A DNA stretch of 64,000 bases from Siphlonurus alternatus (GCA_949825025.1 OX463778.1:37959194-38023193), one strand, 5' to 3'; positions 1 to 13,132 are shown, numbered from the stretch's first letter. Notes: generated by a model not told the origin, from the letters alone. Numbers and translations are program-made.

Positions 1-1370
1 ATTAAATTTTTTCTATATGTTTTTATAATTCAAATTAAATATATTTTTATTGATTGTATTTATTTGATGATTTTGGTTTATTGCTTTAGATAATTACATA
101 GAAAACTGGTTTCCCAAAAATTTCAAATTATCATTAGTGCGTAATAAAAAATATATTGCTTAGATTTTGTAGAGAAGATTAGTAGTAATTATGAATTTCA
201 AGTTTTTATTTTTATATTGCTACTTAATTATATAATTTGTGTTTTCTGCATGTTATAATCCTAAATACATTGAAATTTGAAATTATACTAACAAAGTTGA
301 TATTGATTGCTTGTTTAATAAGATTATTGAGATTTTTTTGTAGGTTATATCAAAAGTTGATAAATTATAACCAATGAGACGTCACAAATTGACGTTGAAA
401 TATTTTGCAATTCTGAAATATTTAATGATTTTCACCGTAGATAAAATAACAATAAAATGAAATTTAACACAATATAATTTTCTAATGCAATGACTTTGTC
501 ACGAATCCTGCATGCAGACCATAATATAATATATTAAGTATTATGGTATACTCTTATGACCTGGTCATCAACAACTATGAAAAAAATTTGTAAAATTGAA
601 AAATATTCAAAATTTACAAGAAAAGGAAAAATCAAAAATCATGTTAACATGAGTTGGATTGAAAGTTGTGTTGCACGTGAAGCCTTCCCCCAAACCGCGG
701 TAATTATTACGAGAAAAGAATTTCCTCTCGGCTAGATTTCATTTGTGCAAACATTCACCCAAGTTCATTCTCACACGATCACTCGCCAGCACCCTACTAT
801 TTTTATATCAATCTCGATCGTCATGGACCAACTTTTTCACCCACCACCCTGGCAATGTTAAGTTGTGAGAAAAGTGAAATGAAGCGTAATAAGAAACTTC
901 TCCGCAAAACTCATCACACATTCTCCAGTCAGATATATTTTTTTTTTCTATCTTTCGATCATTGCATCTGGCGCCATCATGTAACTAGTTTTTTTTAACA
1001 TAAAAATAATAAGTAATTTTCTTTATTTATTATTTTTTTTAAATAAAATATTTTATAAATCTCATCTCATAAAAGGTTCAATGAACTATCAATTTTTTTC
1101 TAAGCAATAATAATTTTATCGTAAGAAATATATGACTATATAAAATAAATAAAGCACCTATCGTATATTATACAATAGACTAAATATCCATATCCTTATA
1201 TTTATATAGGCGTGTATAATAAATATTTTATAATACTATGTCTAGAATTACATTAAGACAAAGGATATTTTTCTCTTATACTAAATCCAGCTGTTTTTTT
1301 TAATGCTATTCTACTGGTTACTTTGCCTGCAGTTTTATTATATATATATTTTTTTTACCTCTATACATAG
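1..1370. other. AT-rich non-coding stretch
   Basis: No gene, RNA or mobile element is recognisable here. The sequence is AT-rich with short homopolymers. A modestly less AT-rich patch at about 680-990 includes one TGGCGCCA motif at 969-976, the core of arthropod CTCF-type sites. A single copy is weak evidence for any function. Confidence 0.5.
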
Positions 1371-1608
1371 AGATAGCCTTGTCGGCCATTATTTACACTG
1401 TGGACATGCAAGCGAGCCATGGCGGGAAGTTTTATACGCGGCGAGAGAAGCCTCTGGTCTGTGTCATTGTTATACCGCCGAGGAGCGACGACGCCAACAA
1501 CAAAAAAGTGCATCCCAGTGCTACAATGCATTCGCAATAGTACACGAGCTCGAGTATTTATGGAGCATAAGATGTAGTAATGTCACACCCAACCTTAATA
1601 CCAATTAA
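1371..1608 (+). other. GC-rich island with an orphan open frame
   Basis: GC content rises sharply between about 1380 and 1560. A 101-codon plus-strand frame (1303-1608) crosses the island and ends at a TAA. Its first third is encoded by T-rich sequence and reads as a hydrophobic stretch. The rest (HCGHASEPWREVLYAAREAS and onward) matches no family I recognise. A pyrimidine-rich run ending in ATAG just before 1370 could act as a splice acceptor, but there is no good donor downstream. The island could equally be a regulatory element: GCCAT cores and a TTTATAC motif are present. Coding status is doubtful. Confidence 0.15.
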
Positions 1609-3849
1609 AAAAAAAGCACTTACGTAAATTAAATTTAATTAAATGTAGTTTTATAGCTTTTTTTAATTTACCATTTTAATCAATTAGTTTAAAAAAAATG
1701 TATGTTATAAAAATTTTGAGTAAGCAAATTTATATACACAAAAAAAAAAATGCATAAATAAAAATATTTTTTTATCAGATATAGACAATGTTTTAAACAG
1801 GGAGTTTCATGATTAACTACATTATAGCACATTACCTTCATATAATCAAGAAGAAACTAATTTACTAAAAAGCTTTGAAAAACGACTTTTAGCTTCATCC
1901 AAGTAACTACATGAAGTCATGAAATAAAGAAGAAGAAAAAATGGTGTGACAGTATAGGAGACATAATTTTTCGCTGACGTGCTGCGATAGCGCGACGTGG
2001 TTCTTCCTCGTGTTATCTCCTCGTGCTTGAGTGGCCGGCAAGATGACAGTGAGACGTCTGCCGCGCCTCGTGATGGATCGCCCACCCCAAACCTCCCACA
2101 AGAGTGCGTCCAGAAATACAAAATTTAGAACCCTTCAAGGAGAACAAAACAAACTTTGAGGCTTTCTTTCTACTGAGGTCAAAGTATAAAAAAATGAATG
2201 TTCTGGATTGCAAATTTTACGGTATTGTTATGTTATTGACAGGTATAATTGAAACATATTTCAGTACTACATAAATGCCAACAGTCAATAGTGCTGATAC
2301 CATTTTTACTTTTAAAGAAACATACAATTATCAAAAAAATCTATTAATAAACCAGAATTCAGATTGAAATACAATAATTTGAATATTGAACTACAATGCC
2401 AAAATAAAGTGAAGTAAATTAGTATATTTATAAGATAGTAATAGATTTTACTTTTTGAATGTTAAAAAAGTCTGCAGGACATGATAATTTTTTATACTTT
2501 TTAATTTTTTTAAATAACATTATGCTAACATGAAAAGAGTTTTAACTTACACACGAACTACGAGTATAGTAATACGATATAGTGCGTGCATTCAAGTTGG
2601 TTAACACCTTACTTGCCGTGATCCGGTTTATATTGCGGGGGAGGGAGTGGGGTGGCGCCTGAAGACTACGAGGATCTTGTGGCCCAGATTTGAAGGGGGG
2701 CGGTGCAGGCTTGTGGTCTCCCCTCGCCCGCCTTTCTTACCTCGCCCTTTTTAACAAACACATTCTTCGAGAAACAAGCCAACTTTTTTGTAGTAATCAA
2801 ATAATTATTAACTATATAGTTAATCTGCAAGTTTATGTAATAAAAAAAAAGTAAGAGACAAAAGAATATTTAAAGAAGATAAGTAAAACAAAACATTTTT
2901 TTTATTTATTTATATGAATATAAAACAAAACTCATATATAACAAAAGTAACATGACTTATTTTTGTTTTTTAGTTTTTCTTTATAATATATTCTTTAATG
3001 TAAGTTTTGCTTCTATAAGAATAAGAAGAAGTAACAACAGTAAAAAGAGAATTTAAGAACAAAAGACTGCATGAAGAGAGGACATTTCGCAAGCACTTCT
3101 TCTTAAAACTTCTGAAAATTCTATTGGTCCTTTCTGGCCTTTTATATATGACAACGACGATGCATAATAAAAAAGAAATGCTCCCTACTCTCTTTGCTTG
3201 GCACCACTAACGTTCATGTGTACTGTAAATATATATATATATACGCAGAAGCAAAGAAAACAAAACAGTAGCAGCTTTGAAATTTTGAAAAGAGCTTCTG
3301 CAGTTTTTATTGTATACGCTTTATAATAAAAATAAAAAAAATGCTAGAACTTTCATGCTGTGCTTTTGTATATTATGCAGACCTTCAAGAAAATAAAATT
3401 AATCTAAATAAGAATTATATAATTATTTTAATACCATTAGCTACTATTCTTATAACATAAGAATGTTATGAGCCATGATATGAACAAAAAAATAACTTAT
3501 GAACACTTTTAAGTATACAGTTTAATTATAATGCGCTTTTATATAATAATAAGATAAAAACATGCATTAACAACGTTACTGCATGCTATATCAATATTAT
3601 GCAGTTCATGTGACCAATTCCTTGCAGACTTCTAAGTATATATTTTTCTCAGTTGTATTTTATTGAGAAAATAAAACTAATATCAATATATTTTTAAAAT
3701 TCATTGATCTTACTATAGTTTTTTTAAGGTAAAAAATGTTATAAATTAGTTCAGCAGCTGATATAAAGTAGAAAACATAGCATCCATATTTGATATGTCT
3801 TTTATAGCATTATTTGTGGTTTCCGGTGTAAGAGCAAATGTATGACGTT
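1609..3849. other. AT-rich stretch with two small GC patches
   Basis: This is mostly AT-rich intergenic or intronic sequence. Two short GC-rich patches stand out, at about 1975-2105 (overlapping minus-strand frames of 64-91 codons, none recognised) and about 2620-2745 (G-rich on the plus strand, with GGTGGCGCCT at 2651-2660). Overlapping open frames in several registers indicate low stop density rather than a gene. A short AT microsatellite lies near 3230-3242. Confidence 0.4.
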
Positions 3850-4128
3850 TTACAATAAAGTGTAACGTTGATGTAAAAAATTGAAGATTGGATTCTTTTT
3901 ATTGCAATGATGCTCAGAAGAAGAAGTTCTTCGCACTTGAAGCTGCAGTACGAAGAAGATGGCAATGGCAGGCCTTGTGGGTGAGGGGAAGAAAAAATAA
4001 ATTGCTTTCTTTTCTCCTTTCAAGCGACGGCGGCGCGTAAGGAGTGCACATAGACATGGTGCGCGAACAATGATGCTTGTCAACACGCCTGCGCCGTCTG
4101 GCCTTGCAGATAATATTGTGTGTACCAT
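3850..4128 (-). other. Candidate small ORF, 92 codons
   Basis: A minus-strand frame opens with ATG at 4128 in a good initiation context (A at -3, G at +4) and runs 92 codons to a stop. The N-terminal half lies in a GC-rich patch and contains a basic run (TRRRRRLKGEKK, about residues 31-42). It is followed by a hydrophobic, phenylalanine-rich segment and a serine/histidine-containing tail. No domain is recognised. The frame continues from GC-rich into AT-rich sequence without a stop, slightly more than expected by chance, but no promoter or splice evidence supports it. Confidence 0.15.
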
Positions 4129-4984
4129 TTGGTTAACCCTCTCTTAATTTGAGAAATGTTAATTAAATATGATTTTGGTATGTAGCATGGGACATATATT
4201 ATAATTGTACTCAAATATTAATTGATCCAACCATATTTAATTCAGGTTTCTATGTTCCTAAAGTAATAACAATTGATAAAATGGAAGAAACATAATTTTG
4301 TACTAGCTGACATGCATGATTTTGGTTATCATCATTATTTTATTCTTATTTATTACGTTATCTTAATAATTATATACATGTATTGTTATTCCCTTTTAAT
4401 TCTTAATAGTTCACATTCAAAGCTAAAAAATTATTATATTATAAATTAAAATTATATTATTATTTAATGAGCATTTTTTTAATACAAAAATTAATATTTT
4501 CACCTTTTTAATTATAAGCAAAGCAAAGATTATTAACATTAAAATTTCATCAAATTTTTAAGAGCGTCTTCATACATAGTTGTATATATTTAGTTAGCAA
4601 TTTTTGTATATTAATATGCTTTTAATAACTTTCATAAACCTTTTCAATCATAATCAAATAAAAAAAATAGTAAGTAGGGATATGAAAGACTTAATATATT
4701 AAGTCATGATATATAACTAAAAAACACAGAATTTATTTATTTATTTATTTATTTTTTTTTAGAATCTTGTTAAATTTTGATTAACAACCACGTTTTCTAT
4801 ATGGTTGATTGTAAACCGTTACATTGTTAGTACCTTATAAAGTATTATGAGAAAATTACATATTATAACTATTTATATAAAGAAGAAGTTTTATGCCACG
4901 GTGTTAAAAAATAAAATTAAGTAGTCAATTATAAAGAAACATTTTCATGAACCGGTACTAAGAATTTTATTACAAAAAGTTTAG
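4129..4984. other. AT-rich stretch with short ATTT repeat
   Basis: There is no gene signal. A short tandem ATTT array at about 4733-4757 is the only organised feature. It shares its unit with the much longer array at 57436-57627. Confidence 0.5.
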
Positions 4985-5047
4985 ATTGAGGATGTACCTA
5001 GGTACCGAGAGAGAAGAGAAGTCATACCCGTGTTTTTTTGCCGTGAG
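4985..5047 (+). other. Candidate 63-nt exon with a consensus donor
   Basis: A TACTAA branch-site-like motif at about 4955 precedes a GTTTAG acceptor-like sequence at 4979-4984. The segment ends in GAG followed by GTAAGT, a near-ideal 5' splice site at 5048. In between there are exactly 21 open codons (IEDVPRYRERREVIPVFFCRE broken here as IEDVPRYRERR and EVIPVFFCRE). The polypyrimidine tract is poor, and AT-rich DNA produces many chance splice signals. A 22-codon ATG frame at about 5103-5171 follows in a separate register, preceded by CAAACA, which resembles an arthropod start context. Neither is recognised as a known protein. Confidence 0.12.
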
Positions 5048-5171
5048 GTAAGTCTAGAAAGACTGGAGGAAGCAGCTAGTTCTACAGAGGGAGAAACAAA
5101 CAATGCCCCCTCCTTCCAAGACAACGTCATCCAGAGCACCAGAACAAAGGAGGTGTGAAAGACGCGAATAA

Positions 5172-6419
5172 ATTAGCACTACAACTGCTCGTTCCGTATT
5201 TTTTTTTATATAAGACATAAAATTTTAATGTAAACAATGAAATATATATATATTTTTTAATATTTCTTTCTAAAATATAACAAATGTTATATGATATTCT
5301 TTATAGTTTAATAAGAGAAAAAAGTATACTTGTTATAATATAAATTATGATATCATAATATTGTTGTTATATAACATTTTTATGGCTCGAGGTAATTTTA
5401 AATAAATGTTGGTCATTAGAAGCCTATTAACCTCTTGTTATTAGTTCAAAATGTCATACTTGATATTGTTATTGTCTTTCTTTAAAGAAGCAATCATTAA
5501 TGTAATTACTACGTCTTGATCTCATTAAAGTTTTTCATGATAATCTGTTCACGTTAGTAATTTTGTTAGCTGCCCTTTTAATTTCTTAACAACTCGTCAA
5601 GTACCACCTAACTACCATCAAACGATGTTGTTATTATAGTTTATGTGCATGTAGCCATCTCGTGCTCTGTTATTGCATTTTTATTGGCCCTAATGGTGGA
5701 TTGTTATACTTCGTTAGCATGGTTTATTTTGCGTATATATAAAACAGATTTTTCTATGACACAACAATCATGCTGAATACAAATGCATTTCCATTGCTGA
5801 AACTATAATAAAAAAGATAATGTTTTTATTTTAACTGTTTTTAATTTTATGATGTTTTTACTGTTCAGAATTACGATTATAAACCATGCATAAAAATTGT
5901 TATTTCTATTGCTCTAAATTTTAATTTTCATTGGAATGTTTATTTTAACAAATGAGTTGAAAAATAAGATGCAATACTAAATTTCTGCATGATGAATTGT
6001 TAATACTGTATCAACTATAGGATAATAATTATGTAATTTATGACCCTGACTATCAGCATAATATATATAATATTTAAATTACTGTATAATTATTTAATAG
6101 AAATGCTTTGAAGGGTAAAGTATTAAAGAATCATATATGATACAACAACAATATCAATCAAATGCAAACTCTTCACTAAATTCGACAGTAAATTATAATA
6201 ATTTAAAAATTTATAAAAAATATTTAAAAATAAGACGCAAATCTTAAATTTGTTTACTAAAATTTTCAGATGAGTTATGAAGCTATTTAGCACTAAGTTT
6301 TGATGTAAGTCAAACAATAATTTGCAGTGTTTACAACAAGATTGTGCAAAATCTCAGTACGCAGTTATATAGCTCCAAAATAACAGAGCGACGATTCCTG
6401 GACTTCTTATAATATATAG
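5172..6419. other. AT-rich non-coding stretch
   Basis: No coding, RNA or repeat feature is supported. Any open frames are short, hydrophobic and explained by T-rich composition. Confidence 0.5.
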
Positions 6420-6620
6420 GACTTAGTTAAAGTGCAGATGGGCGAGTGTCCGATGGGTAGTGAAAGTGGGGGCTAAGAATAGAGCTGCTGCAGCCGGCAA
6501 ATGGCCGCAATGCACATGCACTTGAGTCGCTGCACCCCTGCCTGCATACCCGCTGCATTTGGCGTCTGATGCAGCAGCAGCAACGGCCACCAAGGCGCTT
6601 GCGCAACCAAACCGCGGCAA
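6420..6620. other. GC-rich island with CAG/CTG-like runs
   Basis: A compact GC-rich island in AT-rich surroundings. It contains short GCAGCAGCAGCAAC-type trinucleotide runs and two GGCCAT/ATGGCC cores of the kind bound by Pho/YY1 factors. Two overlapping minus-strand frames (64 and 66 codons class) are open in different registers, which argues against either being a gene. A regulatory role is possible but unproven. Confidence 0.2.
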
Positions 6621-7428
6621 CATTTTTGCAGCATAATAAAAACTATCAAAAATAACTTCAAAGGAATATGCGGTAAACTAAAAATTAGGATTACAGACTA
6701 GTTGTGTACTTTTAAACAATGGGTTATAGCAATAAAAATGAGAAAATTCGTCATCCTGAATCAAAAGAATAGTTTAGATAAAAAATATAACAATTAAACA
6801 TTGTAATAATTTATTAAGGAAGTTAATAATTAGGCAATATTTTTGATAAACTTACCCAAACAGCAATACAATTGTGTCCCCTCCACAATTTTCTGGACCT
6901 GCGCAGATGGTATTTCACAAAAATTGTCCGCCAATATCATAAAATATTAAACAATCACTATAATATAATTTTAAAATGTTATAACAATGTCACTCAAAAT
7001 ATATTAATAACAACAATTAAAATAGTAAATTAGTTAGTTAGTATTATAATAATAATAATGTCATAAAACACGATTGTATAATTTCCACCACTTTCTTCAC
7101 AATAACAGTACTACACGCGTCAACATTTAATATTTAAATTACCATATAATAGTTTTGTATCATTAAACGATAACAACAACATAATAGAGATAAAAAAAAA
7201 TGTAAATAGGAACACGATTTTTTTTAAATAAAAGTCTATACAAAGATTAAGATGAATAGGACGAGATTTTTGGATGGACCAGACTTAGGTAATAAGATTC
7301 TTGAAGGGGTGAGATGATAAATTTATGATGACAAGGAAGGGAGATGGAAAGGAGGGGAGGAATCACGATCTTTAAGGAATTGACGAGATTAGGATATGGT
7401 CAAGGTAGGAAAGCCGTGTTAAAACTGA
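6621..7428. other. AT-rich stretch turning purine-rich
   Basis: AT-rich up to about 7250, then increasingly purine-rich on the plus strand (GA and GGA runs from 7255). No gene is recognised. Confidence 0.4.
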
Positions 7429-7608
7429 ATGAACCACGTGAGTTGTGACGCTACAGAAATCTCTTCTAGCTGGCAGGGCTATTGTCATAAAGGGGTGGAG
7501 TTGAGAGGGAGAGGAGAAGAGGTGGAGTTTACAAGGACTCAAAGGGGTGAAACTAGGGGTCGAGTTTATACAGATGACCCATTAGGTAAGAAAAAAAAAG
7601 TTGATTGA
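7429..7608 (+). other. Candidate small ORF or exon, 59 codons
   Basis: ATG at 7429 opens a 59-codon frame ending at TGA 7606-7608. It begins MNHVSCDATEISSSWQGYCH and continues through a polar, arginine/glutamate-rich middle to VYTDDPLG and a lysine tail. At 7586 the sequence ATTAG is followed by GTAAGA, a good splice donor. A CTCTTCTAG acceptor-like site lies at about 7461-7469, so the real unit could be an internal exon of roughly 117 nt. A palindromic CACGTG E-box overlaps codons 3-4. No homolog is recognised. The surrounding purine bias lowers stop frequency, so chance is a serious alternative. Confidence 0.17.
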
Positions 7609-9806
7609 CAACTATATATTTTTTTAAAAAAACTTTAAAAAAATCACCTCAAATGCACGATTTTTTTTTCTCACGGTAAATTCCTTAAAGAGAACCACAG
7701 CACAGTAAGATAGTAACTGCAATAAGGATGCAATGCAATGCAACAGGCAAGTTAAAGCAAGGCGCTGGCTAGCCCAAGCAAGCAAGCAGTCATGCCCTCC
7801 CCTACTTCCCCTCTATTTTCCCCCCTTCCCTCCTTCAATTTACTCGCGAGACACAAGCGGGCGAATGCATCTAAAGGTAATAATAAATGGGAGGATATAA
7901 AAAAAAATCGAAGAATATAATAAAGAAAAAGACGATGGATATTTTAAAAAGTCTGACCTTGATTTTTTTTTACTGAATATTCGTTCACTCATATATAAAG
8001 TAATTGGTTACTTAAGTGTTTTATATTAAAGAATTTTATATAACGATATACATATCAGAGTAGCTTATCAATTTTTAGTTCTTTTTTCTTCCGTTCTTTT
8101 TTTTTTATCACTTATGCACATAATTTATAATGTCATTGCCCACATATACAAATCAAGCTTTACACAAAATGCATTTTAAATTACCTTATTGAATTTTAAT
8201 AATATGCATAACCTATCTGAAGGGGCAAAGTTTTCTCTTTTTTTTTTTCTTTCATATTCAATGTCTGTTTTACGTAACTTTGAATTCTTATTACGTCATT
8301 GGGCTAACATTATAACAGACAATGCTCGCGCACTAAAAAAAAAAGGAGATGATATTTATCACTTATTTTAGTATAGTAGATCACATATTAGTTCATTTAT
8401 TTTACATTATATTTATAACTTTTAAAATTATAATAACCTATAGTTTGATATTAAATTAAACATACAAAATACCGGTGTATAACCGTATATTATATATATA
8501 TATAACGAATACAATAAAATAGTGTGTGTATCATAAATATATATATTATCTTAAAACAATTCTATACGAACAGTGAAAAAATAAAGTATACTTCTTAAGC
8601 TATTCAACAACCAACATTTCATGTTTTCTGTAATATTCCCGCACCTCTATTGAGTTAATTGCTTTAGTTTAACCCTATATAGCATTTACATAAAGGGTCA
8701 AAATGTCCCACAACTCTTTTAAATTGGGGAAAATGTGTAAACATAAATATATAAATATCATCATAAATTTACATTATTTACTAAAATTAATTATAGCAAA
8801 TCATATATTATTATTCTGATTTTACAGTAACTTATATAAGAAGATATACAACAACAATACATAATTAATAATATAGGAATTTTAAGTATGATATTTGACA
8901 TGTATATTTCTCTCACTTAAGATTGTTAACTTTATATTTATTACAATTATAAAAATGTTAGTAATCTAATATAAGAAATGCATTTACATTTTTAGCTGCT
9001 GTTCGTCTCTTTTTTATGATATAAAAATTGTTTTTAAGTAAAAATTCAATTAACTTAAACTTAAAAGTTGTTGGTTACAAGTCGAAGATTTTATAAGATT
9101 AGGAAAATTATTGTATATATTTTCATCATTGTATTTTTCACTATAACATTTAGCATATTTTTCCTTTTTGCGCTCTGTATTCTAAAAATATTAGCAAGGT
9201 GTATATTTCTGTTTGCAAATGTAAAAAATAAAATATTAATACCTATTTCATGATGTCATAATGCTGTGTTTAAAAGTAAATATTTTGAGAAAGTAATCAT
9301 TGCTGACAATTTCCACATATATTTTTTTTTGTAATAAAAGATGAGAACATGTATATAAAATCAACTTTCATATATTTTCATCAATAATCATATATAGTCA
9401 CTCTGGATGGAAGCAAAATCTTTAATAAATAATTAAAGTAAATAATTTCTTTTCTTTATTCAAATTTTAGATAATATATAGTTTCGTATCTTGAATAGAA
9501 TTGTTCTAATTAATTACCATGTAACACTCGATGTACAATAATAATTACCTGCCTTCAAGACACTGTACTGTCATCCCTCCCCTCTCTCCCCTCGATCGCT
9601 GCTTATGCATTTCTCGCCCATGACCGCACGTTCAACCTCACTCCAACTATTATTTTCCTATCTTACTTTTTATAACAACGTTTCTTAATCCCGCATAAAA
9701 AATATACAGAAATTCAATGCATCACTTGTCAGATGTATTTTGTAATATTTTTATTATAACTATTTTTTTACGCAGTTTATTATATTAGAAATTTCAATTG
9801 TGAAAC

Positions 9807-9809
<3 letters not shown>
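7609..9809. other. AT-rich non-coding stretch
   Basis: Nothing gene-like is seen. A C-rich patch at about 7790-7830 and a small one at about 9565-9595 are the only departures from AT-rich sequence. Short open frames near 8189 and 9068 encode phenylalanine/isoleucine-rich peptides typical of random T-rich DNA. Confidence 0.5.

Positions 9810-9844
<35 letters not shown>
9810..9844. repeat. (AT)n microsatellite
   Basis: An uninterrupted TA dinucleotide tract of about 35 bp. Confidence 0.9.
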
Positions 9845-9845
<1 letters not shown>

Positions 9846-11103
9846 TGTATATTATTATGTATTTAATTTTTTCAATATGCACTGTTTAATATAAATACAA
9901 TATTGTACAACAATAATATTATAATTACGTAGCATATTTATGATAGGTATTTTTGCCTACTATATTAAATATAAGCTTTTGCCTCATTAAATTTAAGCTA
10001 TGGGTAATATTCAAAATTTATATTGATAATAGGCTGTACAGCATAGATCACGTCAATTGTTACAGAAAATACTTGATTCTAATTAACATCAGCTATTCTA
10101 TATTAATTTTAAATACATAATCATATACCCAAATAATATTTGCAATTGATTAATATAATAATATATTTTTCTTACAATTATGTATTTTTATAAGATCACA
10201 TTAATATAGCTAATATATGGTTTAATAATATGGTCTCTTAATATTTATATTAGGTAATGAGAATCAATATTAAATGTTTTCAATAATAATAATTATAGAA
10301 TAATAAAGTAAAAAATTAAAATTTGCATTATCAGATCTTTTCTGAAATATTTTACTACCCGTTTTTAATACAAACATAAGCTAGAGTAAAACTTAAAAGT
10401 GAATTATGTTTTTCTTTAAAAAACTTAAAAACAAATCCCTTTTCCAGCAGTCGATACGATGTTGCATGTAAATTTCCACGTTAAAAACTATTGTTAAAAT
10501 ATCACAAAAACATGAAATCTATGTAATAATGCTATGTACTATAAACTTCAGAAAGTAATTAATTTCATTTCATAGATTGATTGATCCATGTTCAAAAACA
10601 ATTATCTGTGGTTTTCTGCTCAGAATTCATAATTACAAGACTATAGGAACAAATTCAATGTTGTTCCTGAAAAGCATTCATAATTCTTTAAACATTGTCC
10701 CTTATTATACCCAACAGCTATAAATTTCTCGAATTTTTACCAATTTGTCTGAAAGGGATAGAAAATTAAACTCTTTTGAACTAAATTATAAAAAGGCAAT
10801 AATTTCCAATAGATTTTATTCCATTTAAATATTCGAGAGTAAAAAATTGTCTGAGAAAGTCCTGTTGGAATAAAAAAATTTATTATAAATATAACCATCA
10901 TTAAATTTAAAATAAATATCAAGATATAATAAATAATGATTATACATCTTCTAGTAAATAAGTTTTAAATATGTATTTTTTTCTTTTTATGGTAATAATA
11001 TAATTAAATCTTTACTCTTTATGTTTATATACTTTTTATTAAACAACAACAACAACAACAAAAATCGTTAAAATAAATTAATATAGATCAGCACATATTA
11101 ATT
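9845..11103. other. AT-rich stretch with (AAC)n
   Basis: No gene is seen. A short AAC trinucleotide repeat of about six units lies at about 11043-11061, shortly before the first fold-back element. Confidence 0.5.
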
Positions 11104-11426
11104 AATGGAGTATTGTCCTCGATTTTTGTTTATTGCAGAAATGGATAAAGGGTGAAAAGTTATGCTACCCTGATTTTTTTCAGATTTTTTAGAGCCCGGG
11201 AAGTATTTTTAAAAAAATTATTGAAAGTCCTTTTTGTGACGTCACGCGGCGTCAAGTCCTATCTTTTTCTTAAAGAGCGGCGCCTCGTGACGTCACAAAA
11301 AGAACTTTCAATAATTTTTTAAAAATAGTTCCCGGGCTCTAAAAAATCTGAAAAAAATCAGGGTAGCATAACTTTGCACCCTCTATCCATTTCTGCAATA
11401 AAAAAATTTGAGGTCAATACTCCATT
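11104..11426 (-). mobile_element. Fold-back MITE with two CRE palindromes, copy 1
   Basis: A 323-bp element is almost entirely inverted repeat. It starts AATGGAGTATTG and ends CAATACTCCATT, with arms of about 135 bp around a unique centre of roughly 40 bp. Each arm carries TTGCAGAAATGGAT, then a TGATTTTTTTCAGATTTTTT segment, and near the centre TGACGTCA (11237-11244 and 11288-11295). The central spacer is the reverse complement of that in the other two copies, so this copy is inserted in the opposite orientation. A possible 7-bp direct repeat ATTAATT flanks it. It has no coding capacity, so it would be non-autonomous. The superfamily is not assigned because target-site duplications are unclear in the other copies. 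Confidence 0.85.
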
Positions 11427-12323
11427 ATTAATTTATAAAATATTAATATATTAACTATGTGTTTAACAATTTACCCGTGTCTATATATGAAAAATATTAA
11501 ATAGCATATACATTAAATTTAGGGTTAAAAAATATAAGGTCATAAAATTGAAAACTATTGTAAATTTGCAATGGTTAAACTTATATTTTTGCATGTCTTA
11601 TTATTACTATACAAAATGTTCATGAGACGTTCATGAGACCTTATAAATGGTTCTAATATAATTTAAATATTGATATGTTTGTTTGGTTATATATTTAAAT
11701 TAATTATGCATGTTATGTATTTACTTTATGTAAAAATTGACATGATCCATCATGCTGTACAGCCTATAATTGAAATGAAGTTCACACGTTTTTTTTTTTT
11801 TTATGAAATACTTAATTGTTGGTTAAATATTTAGTGTGCCTGACGCAAGTAAAATTTACTATTATAATAAATACATTGGAAATAGAAGAGCACAAAATTT
11901 ATTTGAATACACTGGTTCCGTTCATTGCAAAATACATACGTCTCCAAACCATCGAATGTACCCTTTCTAATTTGAAACCCATCACTTTGATTTTTTTTTA
12001 TATGTATGTTCTGTACAACCGTATAATTAATTATTATACAAATTTGTACCTGCTTTGAAAATATGTGAATTTATTTTGTAGAACTCTTAGATTTTATTGA
12101 ACACAACAAATTAATTTATTCTAAATTAAGTTTCCCTAAAAATTACAGGTATCTGCATGATTATTAAGGAATTACACTGATACAACTTGACAGGCTAGTG
12201 ACTTTCTTTCCTCGTCTTTGTTTATATCGTTCTATTGAATTAATTTATTTTAGCTTCTAAAATATTTACAAATCAACAACGTAATTAAGTCTATGTTTTA
12301 GAATAAATATTGCAAAGGTATTC

Positions 12324-12645
12324 AATGGAGTATCGACCTCAAATTTTTTTATTGCAGAAATGGATAGAGGGTGCAAAAGTTATGCTACCCTGATTTTTTT
12401 CAGATTTTTTACAGCCCTGGAAGTATTTTTAAAAAAATATTGAAAATTCTTTTTGTGACGTCACGAGGCGCCTCTTCTTAAGGAAAGGATAGGACTTGCT
12501 GCCACGTGACGTCACAAAAAGGACTTTCAATAATTTTTTATAAATACTTTCAGGACTGTAAAAAATCTGAAAAAAATCAGGGTAGCACAACTTTGCACCC
12601 TCTATCCATTTCTGCAATAAATTTTTTTTAGGTCAATACTCCATT
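12324..12645 (+). mobile_element. Fold-back MITE with two CRE palindromes, copy 2
   Basis: A 322-bp relative of the element 0.9 kb upstream. It has the same AATGGAGTAT terminus and internal TTGCAGAAATGG and CAGATTTTTT blocks, with TGACGTCA at 12456-12463 and 12507-12514, offsets within one base of copy 1. Its central spacer (GAGGCGCC, then AAGGAAAGGATAGG) matches the third copy in direct orientation and copy 1 in reverse. Together with copy 1 it forms a larger inverted pair. No clear target-site duplication is seen. A 62-codon minus-strand frame here is an accident of the repeat. Confidence 0.85.
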
Positions 12646-13132
12646 GACTTAATCTATATAATTATGCTGTTATACACAGTACATATAATATCATAACGTA
12701 TCATAATTATAGAAAAATAGTATAAAATTGATAAGTTATTTTAATAATCACGTTTTTAGTTATATCTAAATAGAGCTGCAACCAAATAAGAGCTATTATA
12801 TGAAAAATATTATGAGCTCTTTTCAGGGTTTACAATTTATTTTCTCTGTGCAATTCTATTATCAAGGCTCAAATTATTTCAGGACCAAATCATATAATGT
12901 GTATATAAGTTATACAGAAAGATAATATAACTCTTGGGCCATCATGGAGATGATTTTTTAAAGCCATTTTCAATTTATTTGATAAACCTATATAGACGTG
13001 AGAGGTTTCTTATAATACCTTTTTGTTTGTAATAGATTTCATATTCAATATAGAGATGAAAGTGCGACCATCTGACACAAAAAGGTCTTATCGCAAATGT
13101 CTGCTTTTGAAACTCAATTACAAACAGGAAGA
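12646..13132. other. AT-rich non-coding stretch
   Basis: No supported features. Confidence 0.45.

Noticed and set aside
12429..12617. A 62-codon frame inside the fold-back element as transposase remnant
   Set aside because: It follows the inverted-repeat arms and similar frames recur in the other copy; nothing resembles a transposase.
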